Shown here piece after piece: positions 19,541 to 31,390 of a stretch of 64,000 nt of DNA (the stretch's first letter is position 1; the number at the start of each line of letters is the position of its first letter). Source of the stretch: Dentipellis sp. KUC8613 (Eukaryota > Basidiomycota > Agaricomycetes > Russulales > Hericiaceae); the NCBI GenBank assembly GCA_002286715.1, contig NSJX01000037.1, forward strand, positions 124,001 to 188,000, written 5' to 3'. The position numbers and the translations under genes were made by a program. Below the pieces are notes generated by a model. It was not told the DNA's origin and searched no databases. It saw only the letters and a program-made list of their open reading frames with translations.

Positions 19541-22263
19541 ATGGACGATATCGTCAACGCCAAAGGCGATCCTTCTGCGACGTCTGTGACGCCTGCCTCG
19601 GCGCAGGCTGGCACCTTCAATGCCCCACCCACGTCCCAGCTTCGCACGACCGCAGAGCCCGAGGTGCGTCCTAGTAACCGCAGTCGTGTACGCCATGAGG
19701 AGCTTACACACTTTCAGGTTAATATTTTCGTCGCTTCCCAGCGCGGAGACGTGAATGTAATCCGCGAACTCATTGAATCTGGTCGTGCACGCGCAACGGA
19801 CCGCGACGAGCAGAATATCACTCCGCTCCACTGGGCCGCGATTAACGCCCAGGTCGCTGCATGCCGCTACCTGCTCGAACAAGGCGCGGAAGTCGATGCA
19901 CTCGGTGGTGACCTTGTCGCTACACCCATGCAGTGGGCGGCGCGTGGCGGGTACCTCTATGTTATCCAGTTGCTCATCGCCCACAATGCCGATCCGAATA
20001 TCAAGGACTCGCAAGGCTACAACACGCTACACCTTGTCACTCATTCATCATCAATCATGCCATTGCTTTACCTCCTACACCAGCCTATCAGCGTAGATGA
20101 GCGCGATACGAACGGACACACCGCGCTCATGTGGGCAGCCTACCAAGGCGACGCGCTCTCTGTCGATCTCCTACTCAAACACGGTGCCAATACGAACACA
20201 CGAGATGATTCGGGCCTGACGCCCCTCCACTGGGCGGTCGTGCGTGGTAACAAGGTCTGCATTCGGCGATTGATCGAGAAGGGCGCAGAAATCGGCGCTA
20301 AGGACAACGACGGGCGCACGGCAAGGGATATGGCTGTGGAGCTGAAAAGCCTAGGCGCATGGAAGCGCGCACTTGAGGAGGGTGGGTTCACGGAGGATGG
20401 TACGAAGAGGAAAAAGCCGCTCAGCGAGGTAAATTCAGTTCACCTTTCGGAACTTCCGTATGCTAATCTTGACCTTCAGCGCAACTCTAAATTTGTCATT
20501 TTCATCTTGCCGACGATATTTTTGTGGCTTATTTTTATGACCTTGACGATTCTCCCATGGTACACCGGCATCATTCTAGCGATGGCCGAGTTCTTTGGCA
20601 TGCACCATGTCAGCTATTCTTACCCTGGGTAGATGCTGTGCATCATACTGATATTCCCCTTCCAGATTGTTACCCGAGTCTTGTTGAATAGACCGACGTA
20701 TACAGACAGCGTCACCGGCAGCCCCTACTTCGCCGGTATCATATTTGGTTCTATGGTCTGGTTGGCGTATGTCTGGGCTACTCGTCTGCTTCAACGTGCG
20801 TATATGGCCAATTCATTTCGACGGAGTTCTGACTTCGTGTTCGTTTCAGAAGTGGAATCCCATCCCTTTACGCATCTCATGTTTGCCTTGTCCTATGGGA
20901 TCTGCGCATACAACTTTTTCCGTGCCATGACTCTCGATCCTGGAACATGTCCAGCGCCGACAAGCGACGCTGAGCTCAAATCCGTAAGACAATTTCGCCA
21001 CTATGCCTGTATGTGCAGCGCTGACAATGACGTCATGCGAAGATCATCGAGGATCTAGCATCCGAAGGCCGCCTCAATGGCCAGACATTCTGCATTCAGT
21101 GCATGGTAAGCTGCAGTGAGCAAATTCTGTATACAGATATACTCATCTTCTCGAAGGCGAGGAAGCCTCTCCGATCCAAGCACTGCCGCATCTGCGACAA
21201 ATGCATCGCGCGATCTGACCAGTAAGTGGAGTCTTCCCGTACAGCGGTAGGTTACTCACGGTCGCTACAGTCACTGTCCTTGGGTCTGGAATTGTGGTAA
21301 GTTCCAAAAGTAATCTCTTCCATCGCGTCCTCAATCTTTATGATGTAGTGGGCGTCAACAATCATCGACAGTTCCTCATCTTTGTGACCGCCCTCGTGCT
21401 CGGAATCATATATTTCGACTATCTGACCTATGCCTGTAAGCTCTACGATTCCTATTTATCCGATGTCACAATCTAATAGCACATTATCAGACTTCTCTGC
21501 GATCACCGATATCCCCGTTCCAGCACCCTCCTGCCTCTTCCCCGCATCCATCTGCTCTTTGACAGCAGTCGACACCTTCCTCTTCTCGGTCGCCGTCTGG
21601 GCGACACTCCAGCTCCTCTGGACCATCGTCCTCCTCGCCTCGCAATACTGGCAAGTCGCGCGCCAAATGACCACGCTCGAAGTCTCCAACCTCGGGCGGT
21701 ACGGCTTCATGGGCGGGCGCGGCGGCGCGAGCCTCGGCACACAGATGGGGCACCGGCACCACCACGGCGGCCACATGCACGGCGCGAGCCCGTCCGCCTC
21801 GAGCGGCGAGTCGTCACCCGAGGAGGGCCTCGTCGGCGAGGCGACGCCCACGCTCGGGCACGCACACCCGCATGCGCACGGGCACGGGCACAAGGGCATG
21901 TGTGCGGGCTGCGGCAGCGGGTTCCTCATGCACCTGCTCGGGCTCGACCGCTTCACGTCAGGCAAGGCGGCGAACGGGCTCGCGCGCGCAGGCAAGGCTG
22001 CGAATCCGTTTGATCTCGGCTTCGCGGCGAACTGCAAGGACTTCTGGACTACGGGTCGCGAGCTCGGCGTCGAGTACGAGCGGCTGTATGAGGTGCCTGT
22101 GGAGGGCTTCCGCGAGGCGCGGCGGAGGCGAGAGGCGGATGGCGATGATCATGAGCTGGGTGGCTCGGGGCGGAAGAGCTTGAGGCAGACGTTGATGATG
22201 GGGCTTGGCCTGGGCAATAGTGGCACGAGGAGGGGTGGGTATGAGCCGGTCAGCCAAGTGTAG
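19541..22263 (+). CDS. AKR1: Palmitoyltransferase AKR1-type (ankyrin repeats + DHHC)
   Basis: An S-acyltransferase of Golgi/endosomal membranes that palmitoylates cytosolic proteins. Ankyrin repeats run from [17 protein letters not shown] through [54 protein letters not shown] and [11 protein letters not shown]. Two TM helices follow ([32 protein letters not shown]), then the Cys-rich domain ([17 protein letters not shown]) with the catalytic motif [10 protein letters not shown], and two more TM helices. Introns follow GAG at 20429, CAT, CAAC and others. The ATG at 19541 is preferred over an in-frame upstream ATG because the divergent promoter lies there. An intron of about 54 nt near 19662 is optional (in frame). 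The loop around residue 560 is His/Gly-rich ([24 protein letters not shown]). Confidence 0.93.
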
Positions 22264-22552
22264 GATGGAAGGTGGTCAGCAAGGCTCGGACGTGGTATTT
22301 CTTGTACTCTATCTACACTACATCGCTGCATCGTCCGGACTCTACGCCTCGTGAAATGTCTCGTCTCGGTTTGTTGGCACTTGAAAAGTGTATATACCAC
22401 TCTATCTAACACAATCAGGGATGTCAATGCAGATGAAACGTCGAGTAATGTGTGATACATAGTGACACGATTCAAATAGAATGCGCAATATCGGATTTAG
22501 CCCGGGAGGGGTGTACATGGCATCTTCTTTCTTCCTTCAAGTTGCTTACCAC

Positions 22553-24688
22553 CTATTGAACCGAGGCTTCGACTTTGTCAGTCCCTCCAAGCTCATCGTC
22601 ATACCCCTTATTCTCCTCCTCGCTGCTGTCCTCGTCACTGACGTTGTCGTCGCCGTCAGCTTCGGCTCCATCTTCGTCAACGCCGTCGTCATCGTCATTC
22701 ACCTCGTCGTCGCCGCTGTCAGCTTTATTTCCTTCCTCATCCTTCAGGTGTTTTTCTCCGCTTTCGTCCTCGCTTCCATTTTGTGATGTGCCTTCTTCCG
22801 TGAATCCTTCACACATATCCCATTCAACGCTCGGCACGATCTTTTTGATTCTCCTGTAAGTTTGCAACACGTCACGGTCGTAGCCACAATTGTCCCCGAT
22901 CTTCAGTCTCCTCAAAGGTCGCACTGGTAGTCTACTCCGTTGTTCCAGGAAGAAAAGTAGGGTTTTTGCAAAGTAGTCCCTGTAACCGTTGAAGTCCAAG
23001 AGTACGTCCTCAATGATAAGTGTGTCGAGGGATGGAAACAAGATGCTTGTCTCGGTGTTTCGGAACTCTTGGCTGTAGTCCGACGGACCTGACTCGCAAA
23101 ATGCGTAGCAAAAGTACTTGGAACATTCGTTGGCGACATGCAACACGGATACCCTGTCCAAGTCCCCAAACGTGTCGAGCCAATGAATTCTATCCCAATC
23201 CTGTACACTAGTGAGAGATAAGACCTCGAGATCCTCCAAGGGAAGTACAGATTCGGTGCGCATGGCCTGGATTACAGACCAAGCTTGAAGCTCAGGTAAT
23301 AGATGTTGTTCCAGGCCGCTGAGCGAGTCGGATGAGGCGTGGGAGATAATGAGATCGAAAATTGGCAAGTCCCAGGGAGTCTTGAAGTGACAGTCATCCT
23401 CTCTGTCATATTTGTCGAAAGCACAAACATGGATAGAATGGCACGGGTCCTGATCTGAAATTGACAACTTCCGGATGGATGAAGAAATGTCGGTCCTAGA
23501 CTTCACCCATGGAAATATGAGATTGATGGGTCGTTGGACAAAATCACCATAGGAGCAATCTACTGTCTGTGTTGCAGTTCCGGGAACGTTCATGCACCCA
23601 AGCAGAAGAGCACAAGCAAGGATGTCGTCAATTAATCGCAATTTTTGTAGCATTGGGAAGTCGATAGCGACAGTACGAAGATACTCATCAGAGTTAAGGG
23701 TTGCCGTGGGAGGTAGATCAGGCATGCTATGTGACAAAATGAGGGTTTCCAACATGGGCATCCTTCCGAGGGCATCAAGGAACTCCCTATAACTCGAGTT
23801 TTCCATCCGAACACATTTATTCGGATGATTTATGACTTGTAAGAAGGTGAGGCGGGGCAGATCCAGAAAAGACCAGCAGACGGGGAGTAGGATCATGTCA
23901 AGATGTCGCAAACGTGGTTTATGTTGGCAAAACAGGCCGAGAGCCAGATCCAGCTCGTTGCCACATCGCAATACAGGTCCTGACAACACACATTTCTCTA
24001 GCGACAATGTTTCGCCAGATAACGAAGGTCCAATGAGACCCCACGATATTTCTTCTGCCGAGATTGCAAGTTCTTGGACATGCTTCAGGTGTTGGGATAG
24101 TGCAGATAATGTGTCTGCAACCTCGTCGGGGCATATCATAGACTCTGTCAATGTAATGAAGACGGGTGCAGTTCCAGAACGCGACAGCATCTCAGCCATC
24201 CAATTCGGACCGAGACTACATACTCTGCTATTCCAAAGACGGGGATATGCCAGAGCAGCATTTCTCCAGCGCCTGCACACATGTGTGATTTTGATCCATC
24301 CGATAATGCGGAGTATTTTAAACCGGCGTTGGTGGAGGTAAGTATATCGACGACATCCAGAAGGTTCGATGTAGTGGAGGATAAGGATGATGTGGATGAG
24401 CACTTCTTCAGGCAGCCGACCGACAGGAGACAGGGTATTGATCCGGGAGCGTAACAAGAATGGCAAGCGCTCGACGGCTTCGAGCTCAGCCTCCATTGCT
24501 CTGCGGACGACCAGAAAGTCGTGTGGGTCGGTGATTCCGTCTTCGACCAGATGAGCAGCCCGCGACCGTTCTGCATCTCTCCAATATTCGTCCGAGCTAA
24601 GACGGAGTATACGTAGGACACGATCAATCCAATGTGAATTGACACACATTGGACGACAACGCCACCGACCTTGTATGCACTGTCCCAC
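22553..24688 (-). CDS. F-box-like protein with acidic C-terminal tail (711 aa)
   Basis: A single-exon 711-codon ORF. After an N-terminal helical stretch (HLVEDGITDPHDFLVVRRAM), an F-box-like segment begins near residue 92 (GRLPEEVLIHIILILHYIE), followed by the typical THVCRRWRNAALAYPRLW. The body is an irregular leucine-rich series (LPRLTFLQVI, LPTLDTLIIEDV-like blocks) as in the large agaricomycete F-box families, which supply substrates to SCF ubiquitin ligases. The last 80 residues are extremely acidic (runs of D/E with few other residues). No introns or breaks. The start at 24688 is the first ATG; no better evidence decides it. The substrate is unknown. Confidence 0.78.
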   Translation of the reverse strand: MGQCIQGRWRCRPMCVNSHWIDRVLRILRLSSDEYWRDAERSRAAHLVEDGITDPHDFLVVRRAMEAELEAVERLPFLLRSRINTLSPVGRLPEEVLIHIILILHYIEPSGCRRYTYLHQRRFKILRIIGWIKITHVCRRWRNAALAYPRLWNSRVCSLGPNWMAEMLSRSGTAPVFITLTESMICPDEVADTLSALSQHLKHVQELAISAEEISWGLIGPSLSGETLSLEKCVLSGPVLRCGNELDLALGLFCQHKPRLRHLDMILLPVCWSFLDLPRLTFLQVINHPNKCVRMENSSYREFLDALGRMPMLETLILSHSMPDLPPTATLNSDEYLRTVAIDFPMLQKLRLIDDILACALLLGCMNVPGTATQTVDCSYGDFVQRPINLIFPWVKSRTDISSSIRKLSISDQDPCHSIHVCAFDKYDREDDCHFKTPWDLPIFDLIISHASSDSLSGLEQHLLPELQAWSVIQAMRTESVLPLEDLEVLSLTSVQDWDRIHWLDTFGDLDRVSVLHVANECSKYFCYAFCESGPSDYSQEFRNTETSILFPSLDTLIIEDVLLDFNGYRDYFAKTLLFFLEQRSRLPVRPLRRLKIGDNCGYDRDVLQTYRRIKKIVPSVEWDMCEGFTEEGTSQNGSEDESGEKHLKDEEGNKADSGDDEVNDDDDGVDEDGAEADGDDNVSDEDSSEEENKGYDDELGGTDKVEASVQ

Positions 24689-25218
24689 GTTGGTCCATGG
24701 GCGTTGCCCAGCGCCTGCCGCGAATCCTCCCTATAACAGAGATTAATCGTTTCCGTGGAGCTTGGAAATGAGTGGGCGAACTCGTGAAGTTGCAGCTTCA
24801 ATTAGATGACCGAGATCTAGCAAATACCAATAGCATTGGGCTCAATACCACCGTTGCACGAGCTATATGCGCTTGCGAAGGATATTTCTTCCACGTCTTG
24901 ACGTTTGGTGGTAGCTAGGATACTTGAGCGTGTAAAATGGGATGAGGATACGAACTCAGATGACAGTGGTCGATAGTAGAAAGGTCATCCGGGCCGGTCG
25001 TTTCCGGGCTCGCGTCGAATCCCGGGCCGACAACAAGTACTGAAAGCTATAACTTTGGATCCGTCCGTCTACACGTCCCAGCGATTATGCAAACCTCAAA
25101 ATGCAACAACAAACAGGAAATTACAAAGGAAAAAAAAGATCCAGCACTATGCGACTACGGCTCAACATTCTCCAGAACAAGATAAACAATCCTACGGACG
25201 TTGTAGCATCAGGAGCAT
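24689..25218. other. Intergenic region, F-box promoter and SDR 3' side
   Basis: It contains a GC-rich inverted-looking stretch near 24990-25030. I checked it for a tRNA and could not fold it into one. No gene seen. Confidence 0.5.
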
Positions 25219-26220
25219 TCAAGCACCGTTGGCAGTCATCAACCAACCGCCATCTACTTCAATCTTCTGCCCGGTAACATAGGCACTGGCCTTGGTTCCT
25301 AAGAACAAGAAAGCACCGGCAATATCGTCCGCGTTCCCGTTGCGCTTCATTGGAACCAGCTTCTCGGGCATGGCGGACGGCTTCATGGCATTCGACGGGT
25401 CGTTCATCGCCGTGGGGAACGTTCCGGGGGAGATGGCATTGACGCGAACGCCGTGCGCGACGAGCTTGTTCGCGAGGATTTTGATGAGCGTGGTTTCAGC
25501 GGCCTTCGACACGCTATAGCCTGGGTGTGGATGAGTGTATTTAGAAGAGTCCCATGGAGCAGCGAGAGTTGAGTCGAGCACATACCGGTCATCGGATTCA
25601 TTGCAAACCACATTGACTCGGCAATGCTGGTGACAAGGATAACACTTCCGCGGCCTTCGCCTTTCTTTGCGGCTTCGACGAGAAGAGGCGCGAAGGCGCT
25701 GGTGACTGCGGCAGGGCTCCAGGTGTTCAAGGTAAACAAGCGGGACCAGCCAGCGGAGTCGAAGCTCGAGAGGACTGCTCCCGGCTCCTGCACGTCGAAA
25801 TGGTCGATGCCGGCGTTATTCACGAGGACGTCGATAGAGGCTTCGTGAGAAGCAACCTCCTTCGCGAGCTTGTCAATGCCTTCCTGAGTTGATATGTCGG
25901 CGGGGAAGCTAAAATATTACACTCAGTATGCGATGAGAGATGCATACGGGCTGTTTGGACTCACTAATTGGCGCCATTCGGGGAGATAGCGTTGAGCTTC
26001 TGGGCGGCTTGCCTCAAGACTTCCTCGCGGCGACCAGTGATATAAACTAGACCATGGCACGGTCAGCCTTTTGAATGAGTTCATCCAAAAGGCGTAATAA
26101 CACACCTTTGCCACCGTTCTTGACCCAGGCCTCGGCCATCCAGTACCCGATACCGGTTCCGCCGCCAGTGATGACAGCGGTGCGGCCAGCAGCGTTGAAT
26201 AGATCGGTGGTGAAACTCAT
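25219..26220 (-). CDS. Short-chain dehydrogenase/reductase (classical SDR)
   Basis: An NAD(P)-dependent oxidoreductase, spliced from about five exons. It starts MSFTTDLFNAAGRTAVITGG, with the cofactor motif TGGGTGIG, an FITGRR end of beta-2 (Arg favours NADPH), ADIS, and VNNAG. The catalytic Ser lies in VILVTSIAES and the catalytic pair in YSVSK, formed across the intron that follows TGACCG. ISPGTFPTAM and the C-terminal YVTGQKIEVDGGWL are standard. The substrate cannot be told; fungal SDRs of this shape act on polyols, ketones or secondary metabolites. The splice at GCCAATTA|gtgagt...ttttag|CTTCCC restores NYFPADIS. No breaks. Confidence 0.9.
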
Positions 26221-27687
26221 GTTTGGACGTAGGGAAGGGAAGAGCTATGCGATGTAGAAGCAGTCTACCTCGCACATTTTATAGTCACTTCAGTATACTT
26301 ATTACAGGCAAATTCGATGGAACTGCATTGCTGACGTCCATGCATTTGACTGAGGCAACGGGAGGCACGCTCCGGCTGCGAAGAGTAGGAGTAGACACTC
26401 GAGCCGACACTGGCAAAGCGAGGGCAGGGGACCCTCATTGTAAACAACCGGCTCCGAAGCCACAGGTATCCATAGTGTTGACACTGACTCGTTTGTGGGC
26501 AAGACGAACGGTCCGCGCTCAGTGACCACCAGCGACGTATGCCTAGGTTGGCAATTCCCCCTGCACAATTATCAAGCACAAGTGGTGCACATCGTATTGT
26601 GCGTCCTGAAGATCATACACGACAGTCAATGAACAGTCAATGATTCAGCAATGCTGCTATCGGCAACACATTAAAAACCGACGCCCATGATCGATAAGCA
26701 AACTCACAGGAGATTAGGCGATTTATATCGATCCTAAAAGTTTCGTAGAATGGGACGCGGACTCCTGAGAGTAGATATCATAAGAGGTTAAAATGACTGT
26801 ACCCACATCATTGACCCGTGATAAAGATGTGGGGGTTTGACGCTCGTCTTAGTAGTGAGGCCGCTTGTGGCATGCTACCTTCACATATACCTTTCCCGAG
26901 TTGACAGCAAGCTGATTCACCTTCGCTCAATGGAAAACGATGGGCTCTGGTCGACGGCGTTCTGCAACCGTGACTGATAAATCGATGACTGTGGAAGAAT
27001 CTCCGAAACGCGAAGGTGAGTACAACCACCGACTCCTCAGCTAATCATGACAGTCACCACAGCACGCTCTATATTCCTGGATGCCTTGGATGAATTTCGG
27101 CTATATAGCTAGGATGAGTACTTAGATCAACAGAAAATAGAGAATACGCAATCAAGACATAATACTTTCTTTGGCGTCCGAGGAGCAGCAAACAACACAT
27201 GTCAATGGTTGTGCGGGCCACGTTCAGGGGTTCCAGTGAGATATATCATACACAGAGACCGCAGGAGCAGTGCGCATGAAAGAAGGCATATTTACTTCGG
27301 AGGGACAGAGTTTGACGAAGGCATCGCAAGGATTGATGCGGCCGAGCTGGTGACACGGCCCGGCATACGTCGCCCGATAAGCATGCGCTAGCCGCCGTGC
27401 GGATCCGGAAGGACAGAACTTGAAGGTGGGAATTCTTCAAGGTAATTTGCCGACTGTGCCGACCTCGTCACCTCCACGGTAAGTGACTAGCACTAAAGCA
27501 CACTTTCGACTCGGACGAGTCAACTCACTTGAAGCTGAGGTCGCGACGAGCCCTCAGCAGGATACTACTCAACGAAGCCCGTGTCTGATACATGCCCATT
27601 CAGTATCTGCGCTATACGGTGAATAAATACTCGCAAAACAACATCATGACAAGAATAAATAACGATTCTCGAAGTGTCCAGCGAAGA
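26221..27687. other. Gene-poor region of about 1.5 kb
   Basis: I see no convincing gene, repeat or RNA. Short ORFs on both strands (up to 104 codons) lack domain features. It separates the SDR start from the 3' end of the 7-TM gene. Confidence 0.5.
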
Positions 27688-29320
27688 TTAAATGACGCTC
27701 GAATCGACTTCTCTCTTCTCGATTTTTGTGCTTGCCGCTTGTTCCAAGCTACCGCTACTATGTGTGCTGTACGCATCTCCATCCGACTCCAACACAGTAG
27801 CCTGGGCGATTGCTCGAAGAGGTCCTAAGTGAGATACGTCGGTAGCGGTGGTGCGGTGTTCGGCAAATTGGATGGACCTGGTATGAATGTCGCGGACCTC
27901 CTGCGATGCGTGGTGCTGGTGCAAAGTCTCTACTACGCTGTCAAAACCTCTTCCCATTCCGACGCGCACGATAATCAAAGTTGGGGCAATCACCTGTCAA
28001 AGAAAATTGATATATATGACAAAATACGAAGATACGAAACATTTCTCACAATGAGCATTTGGTTCACGTCTACAATCAGATTCTGGAATAGCAAATGGGG
28101 AAGTTATGGGGTTTTTGAGTGTATCTACAATAGGTCATCACTCACAGCATATACTGAGATACTGCTGATGAGGGTTAAGCATGAATTGACTAGCTGTGAT
28201 GTTGATATCAAAAGACCAGATTCCACGCTACAGTGAGAGACGAGTTAGTGTCAGTGTGTCTCGAATCACAACTTAGTCTTCACATCATAGATATGGCAGC
28301 CCGATACCGCACCCCTGCTTTCTTCCCCAGTGTCTTCTCGAGTTGGCGGGCCATGAACCAGATGCGTGAGGCTGTAAATCCGGGGTATGATTCTTCCGCA
28401 CTTGTAACATATAGACAGCATGCTCACCAATAAGGATAGTCGTGATTAAATTGACAGCCAACGATAGGAAGTCCGCGGCAGTGTTGACACGTTCTATGGT
28501 ACCAGACATTCCAAACAACACTTGCTGTAGTATTCGTGTGTTCTGGGGGGTTTCTCCCCGGATCAGGAAGTATACTTTTGCCGCGAAGTATGCCTGAGTA
28601 CTGTTCAATGCTATACACAATGAAGGTCAACGTGGTGATATATTGAGACATGCTCGACACGTCGACGAACCAGTTTCTGCTAGTAAGAGGACTCCTAGGA
28701 GCATGCCTATCCAACGCCCAAGGTGGCGTGGCCACAGCAGTACACAGCGATATATCTGTCATGCAGTGGTTATGCGAATACTTCGAGGTGCATGAATTCC
28801 GTCGCACTTGAACTTACCAATAAACCGTCTGCAACAAAACTTCCCCAGGCGTCATTCATATAGAGTGCGAGGAAGTACAGCAAGAGGTCACAAACCTTAT
28901 TCCTGTCTGTGTCGTGGCGATGATTATATTGAAAAGGTTGTTGATGACAACTTCACGTTGGCTCTCTGGTGTTTTTGGCAAGCATGGTGTGACTATACTG
29001 CCATCGATGAAAGAACTGCTCGAAGTCATGACTGGCTCGTCAACAACAACCGTCACAATCATTCCGACGTATGTTGTCGTGAGGAGGAACAGTGCAACCG
29101 ATGCACCTAGGTGATACTTGTTTGGCCTACGGTATAGTAGGATGTAGATCGAACCCCCGAATAACGCCATATAAAGCCCTGATGAAATTAGAGCCGTCAT
29201 GCCTCAAACGGAAATAGAAGGCGACTTACCGTACAGAACACACACCACCTATTGCTACACTTGTCAGAGTAAATACAAGCGAGATACAGCATGACCACGT
29301 ACCCATAGATCTGATATCAT
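27688..29320 (-). CDS. Orphan 7-TM membrane protein, copy 1
   Basis: A multi-pass protein of an unnamed agaricomycete family, pieced together from about nine short exons. Visible blocks in order are MISDLWVVCVLYGLYMALFG (TM1), VALFLLTTTYVGMIVTVV (TM2), VADGLLIYRCVLLWPRHLG and GMLLGVLLLAET (TM3-4), FLSLAVNLITTILIASRIWF (TM5), the VESGLL segment, and VIAPTLIIVRVGMGRG before a hydrophilic tail. Copies at 45780-47380 and 47931-49529 share the GIAPTLIIVRVGLG signature. Seven TM segments and a receptor-like layout are inferred. Function unknown: it could be a sensor or receptor, but no ligand clue is visible. The start at 29320 relies on two small 5' exons and is uncertain. Confidence 0.7.
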
Positions 29321-31390
29321 CAACTTGGAAACATAGTGTTGTTAACTACTAAACTAGATTTGAAGTATAGATGACGCACAACGAAGTATCTCTCTCCGCA
29401 CATTTTGAGGGTAAGGGATGTGTAAGATCTCGGAGCATGAGGCATGATTTATAGGGTATGTGGCAAAGCTAGGATTCTCCATCATGAAGGACCGCCACAT
29501 GAGAATCGCTACATCTGCCATTTTGCTTGATCACGGAATCTTTGCTGATTATCGCGGTCAAAGTGCCAAGGGAGGAGGAAGATCATGAGCGCTCGTGATC
29601 ACAGGTCGAATGCAAAAGAGATACAAAGCCAAATCCATGATGACAGTAACGAAGCTGGTCGCCAATATTCACGAAGGAGCGTGGCTCTAACCCAGTACTT
29701 GCTTGGTGAGGTTGAGGACTCTGCTTCGTATCCATGCAGACTGGATTTGGGGCGCGTCTTGTAGGGAAGACGTATAACGGTCGGAATGGAAGGTTACGTT
29801 CATCAGACGCCGGTACATGAACCATCATCCATTCATGCAGATTTCAAGCTGAAGCTGGCTATACGATTCCCTGTGAGTATCCTCGTTGTCGTGAAGGAAT
29901 CCTAGCTCTGCTTACTTTTGGAAGTAGTGACACTCTGCGACAGTGTGAATTCGCGTGGAAGATGACAGGCGTCCCGCACTGTCAATGTGGACCACATGTA
30001 CAGGTTTTTTCGTAGAAGGATAAGGCCAGATATGCCTTTCATTATGAAGCTCTGTGGCTTATGCTATCGGGTGCATATATACCACACTCTCGGAAAGTGA
30101 TGGAGTACTCGGAGAAAGCAAGGCATGCGTGCCCTACGCGAGATAAAGCACTCATAACTCAGCTTGTGGCACAGGTAGAGATGCAGGTAGGACTTGAAAA
30201 TCAGGCAGAGTGTCGTCGTGGAAAAGGATCCATCAAAGCGAAAGCATTCGTGATGCGGCAGCGGGCGGAGGATGCTTAGAAACGAATCTGCGATGCACCT
30301 TCCGACTTAGACGGACCATATACAAGGCCATGACGGGGGAAGCGGTAATGGTTATTCGCTATGGTCCGAGGGACAAGGCATCTGCGCAGGCAGTTATGCC
30401 GGTGCATACGCAACAAAGACCTGTACCAGAACGAGAGAGTAGACGAGTAAGGCCAGTAAATTTCAAAAGGACTTGTACACGCACGGACCCCACGCTTGTC
30501 ACTTACGGGGAGTTGATATTCTTGGAGTGTTTACACCTCATAGTAGTAGAACGGCGTGTAAGGTCCACATGGATATTTCTGAGGTCGGCTAGGCAACATA
30601 TGGACGAAGCAAGGGCGAGCGAACTCGAGACGAAGAAAATGCTCGGGCCGAGACGGCGGGAGTGTCCCGCAGATTACATATGCCAACCCGTGGGAAGCGA
30701 ATGCAGTACAACCGTGACTAGTGCACGTTGATCCCCCGTAGCGGTCTTCACTCTTTTGCTAGGTTGCAGTTAAAATCGAAGAGATCCAGAAACAACTTCC
30801 TCACCATTGAGGTGCCTCGCAACAGAGACCTACTCGCTACCCCAATATTTTGGTTTCCCAATTCGTCGTTCCTTTTAGGTTGATTTGGCTTCTGACTCAT
30901 GGTCAGTTCTTTAGTACACTTCGTCTGGCACACTTTGTTCTAGATTCTCGTGTTGAATGACAACATCACGACGCCGCAGACACCTTACCCACCACATTCG
31001 AGTGCCGTCACAGCGTCAAGAGAATCTCTCCCGGGAGCGGCCATGGAATAAAAGAGAGCCTGGTGAGTTGGATCTGTAATGCTCATTGGGAAGATTGACT
31101 ACGCGCCCATTCGCACACAAAAGAGTCGCTCCAATGACACTCCTCCTAGTGGTTGACAATCGATAGCTTCAACGATGATTCGGTATGTACTCCAAGATCG
31201 ACGTCATCCACTTAGATATGTCCCACAAATCGGTTTACATCATCACTTGATAGGATTCTCATGAAACAGAGGCCCGGTGCTCTGTCCGAGGGTGTGTAAA
31301 TCAGTTAGCCTACCACTCAAATCTACAGCGCGCCGCTCACAAATGGAATCAATTTTGAGGATATATCTCAAAGCTTTGTAGCCGCTCAAT
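29321..31390. other. Gene-poor region of about 2.1 kb
   Basis: The only notable open frame is 30210-30731 (+, 173 codons), which contains a helical-looking stretch (RVRSTWIFLRSARQHMDEAR) but no recognised family. It could be a real uncharacterised gene fragment or chance. Otherwise nothing is supported. Confidence 0.45.
30210..30731 (+). other. Possible uncharacterised ORF (173 codons)
   Basis: An unspliced open frame with a basic, helix-prone C-terminal half (HLIVVERRVRSTWIFLRSAR then a Glu/Lys-rich stretch). No signal peptide, no domain I recognise, and a weak start context. It may be an exon of an otherwise decayed gene. Low confidence that it is translated. Confidence 0.25.

Noticed and set aside
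24960..25040. GC-rich stretch with a TCGAATCCCGGGCC-like end that recalls a tRNA T-arm
   Set aside because: I could not place acceptor, D and anticodon stems around it; not a tRNA.
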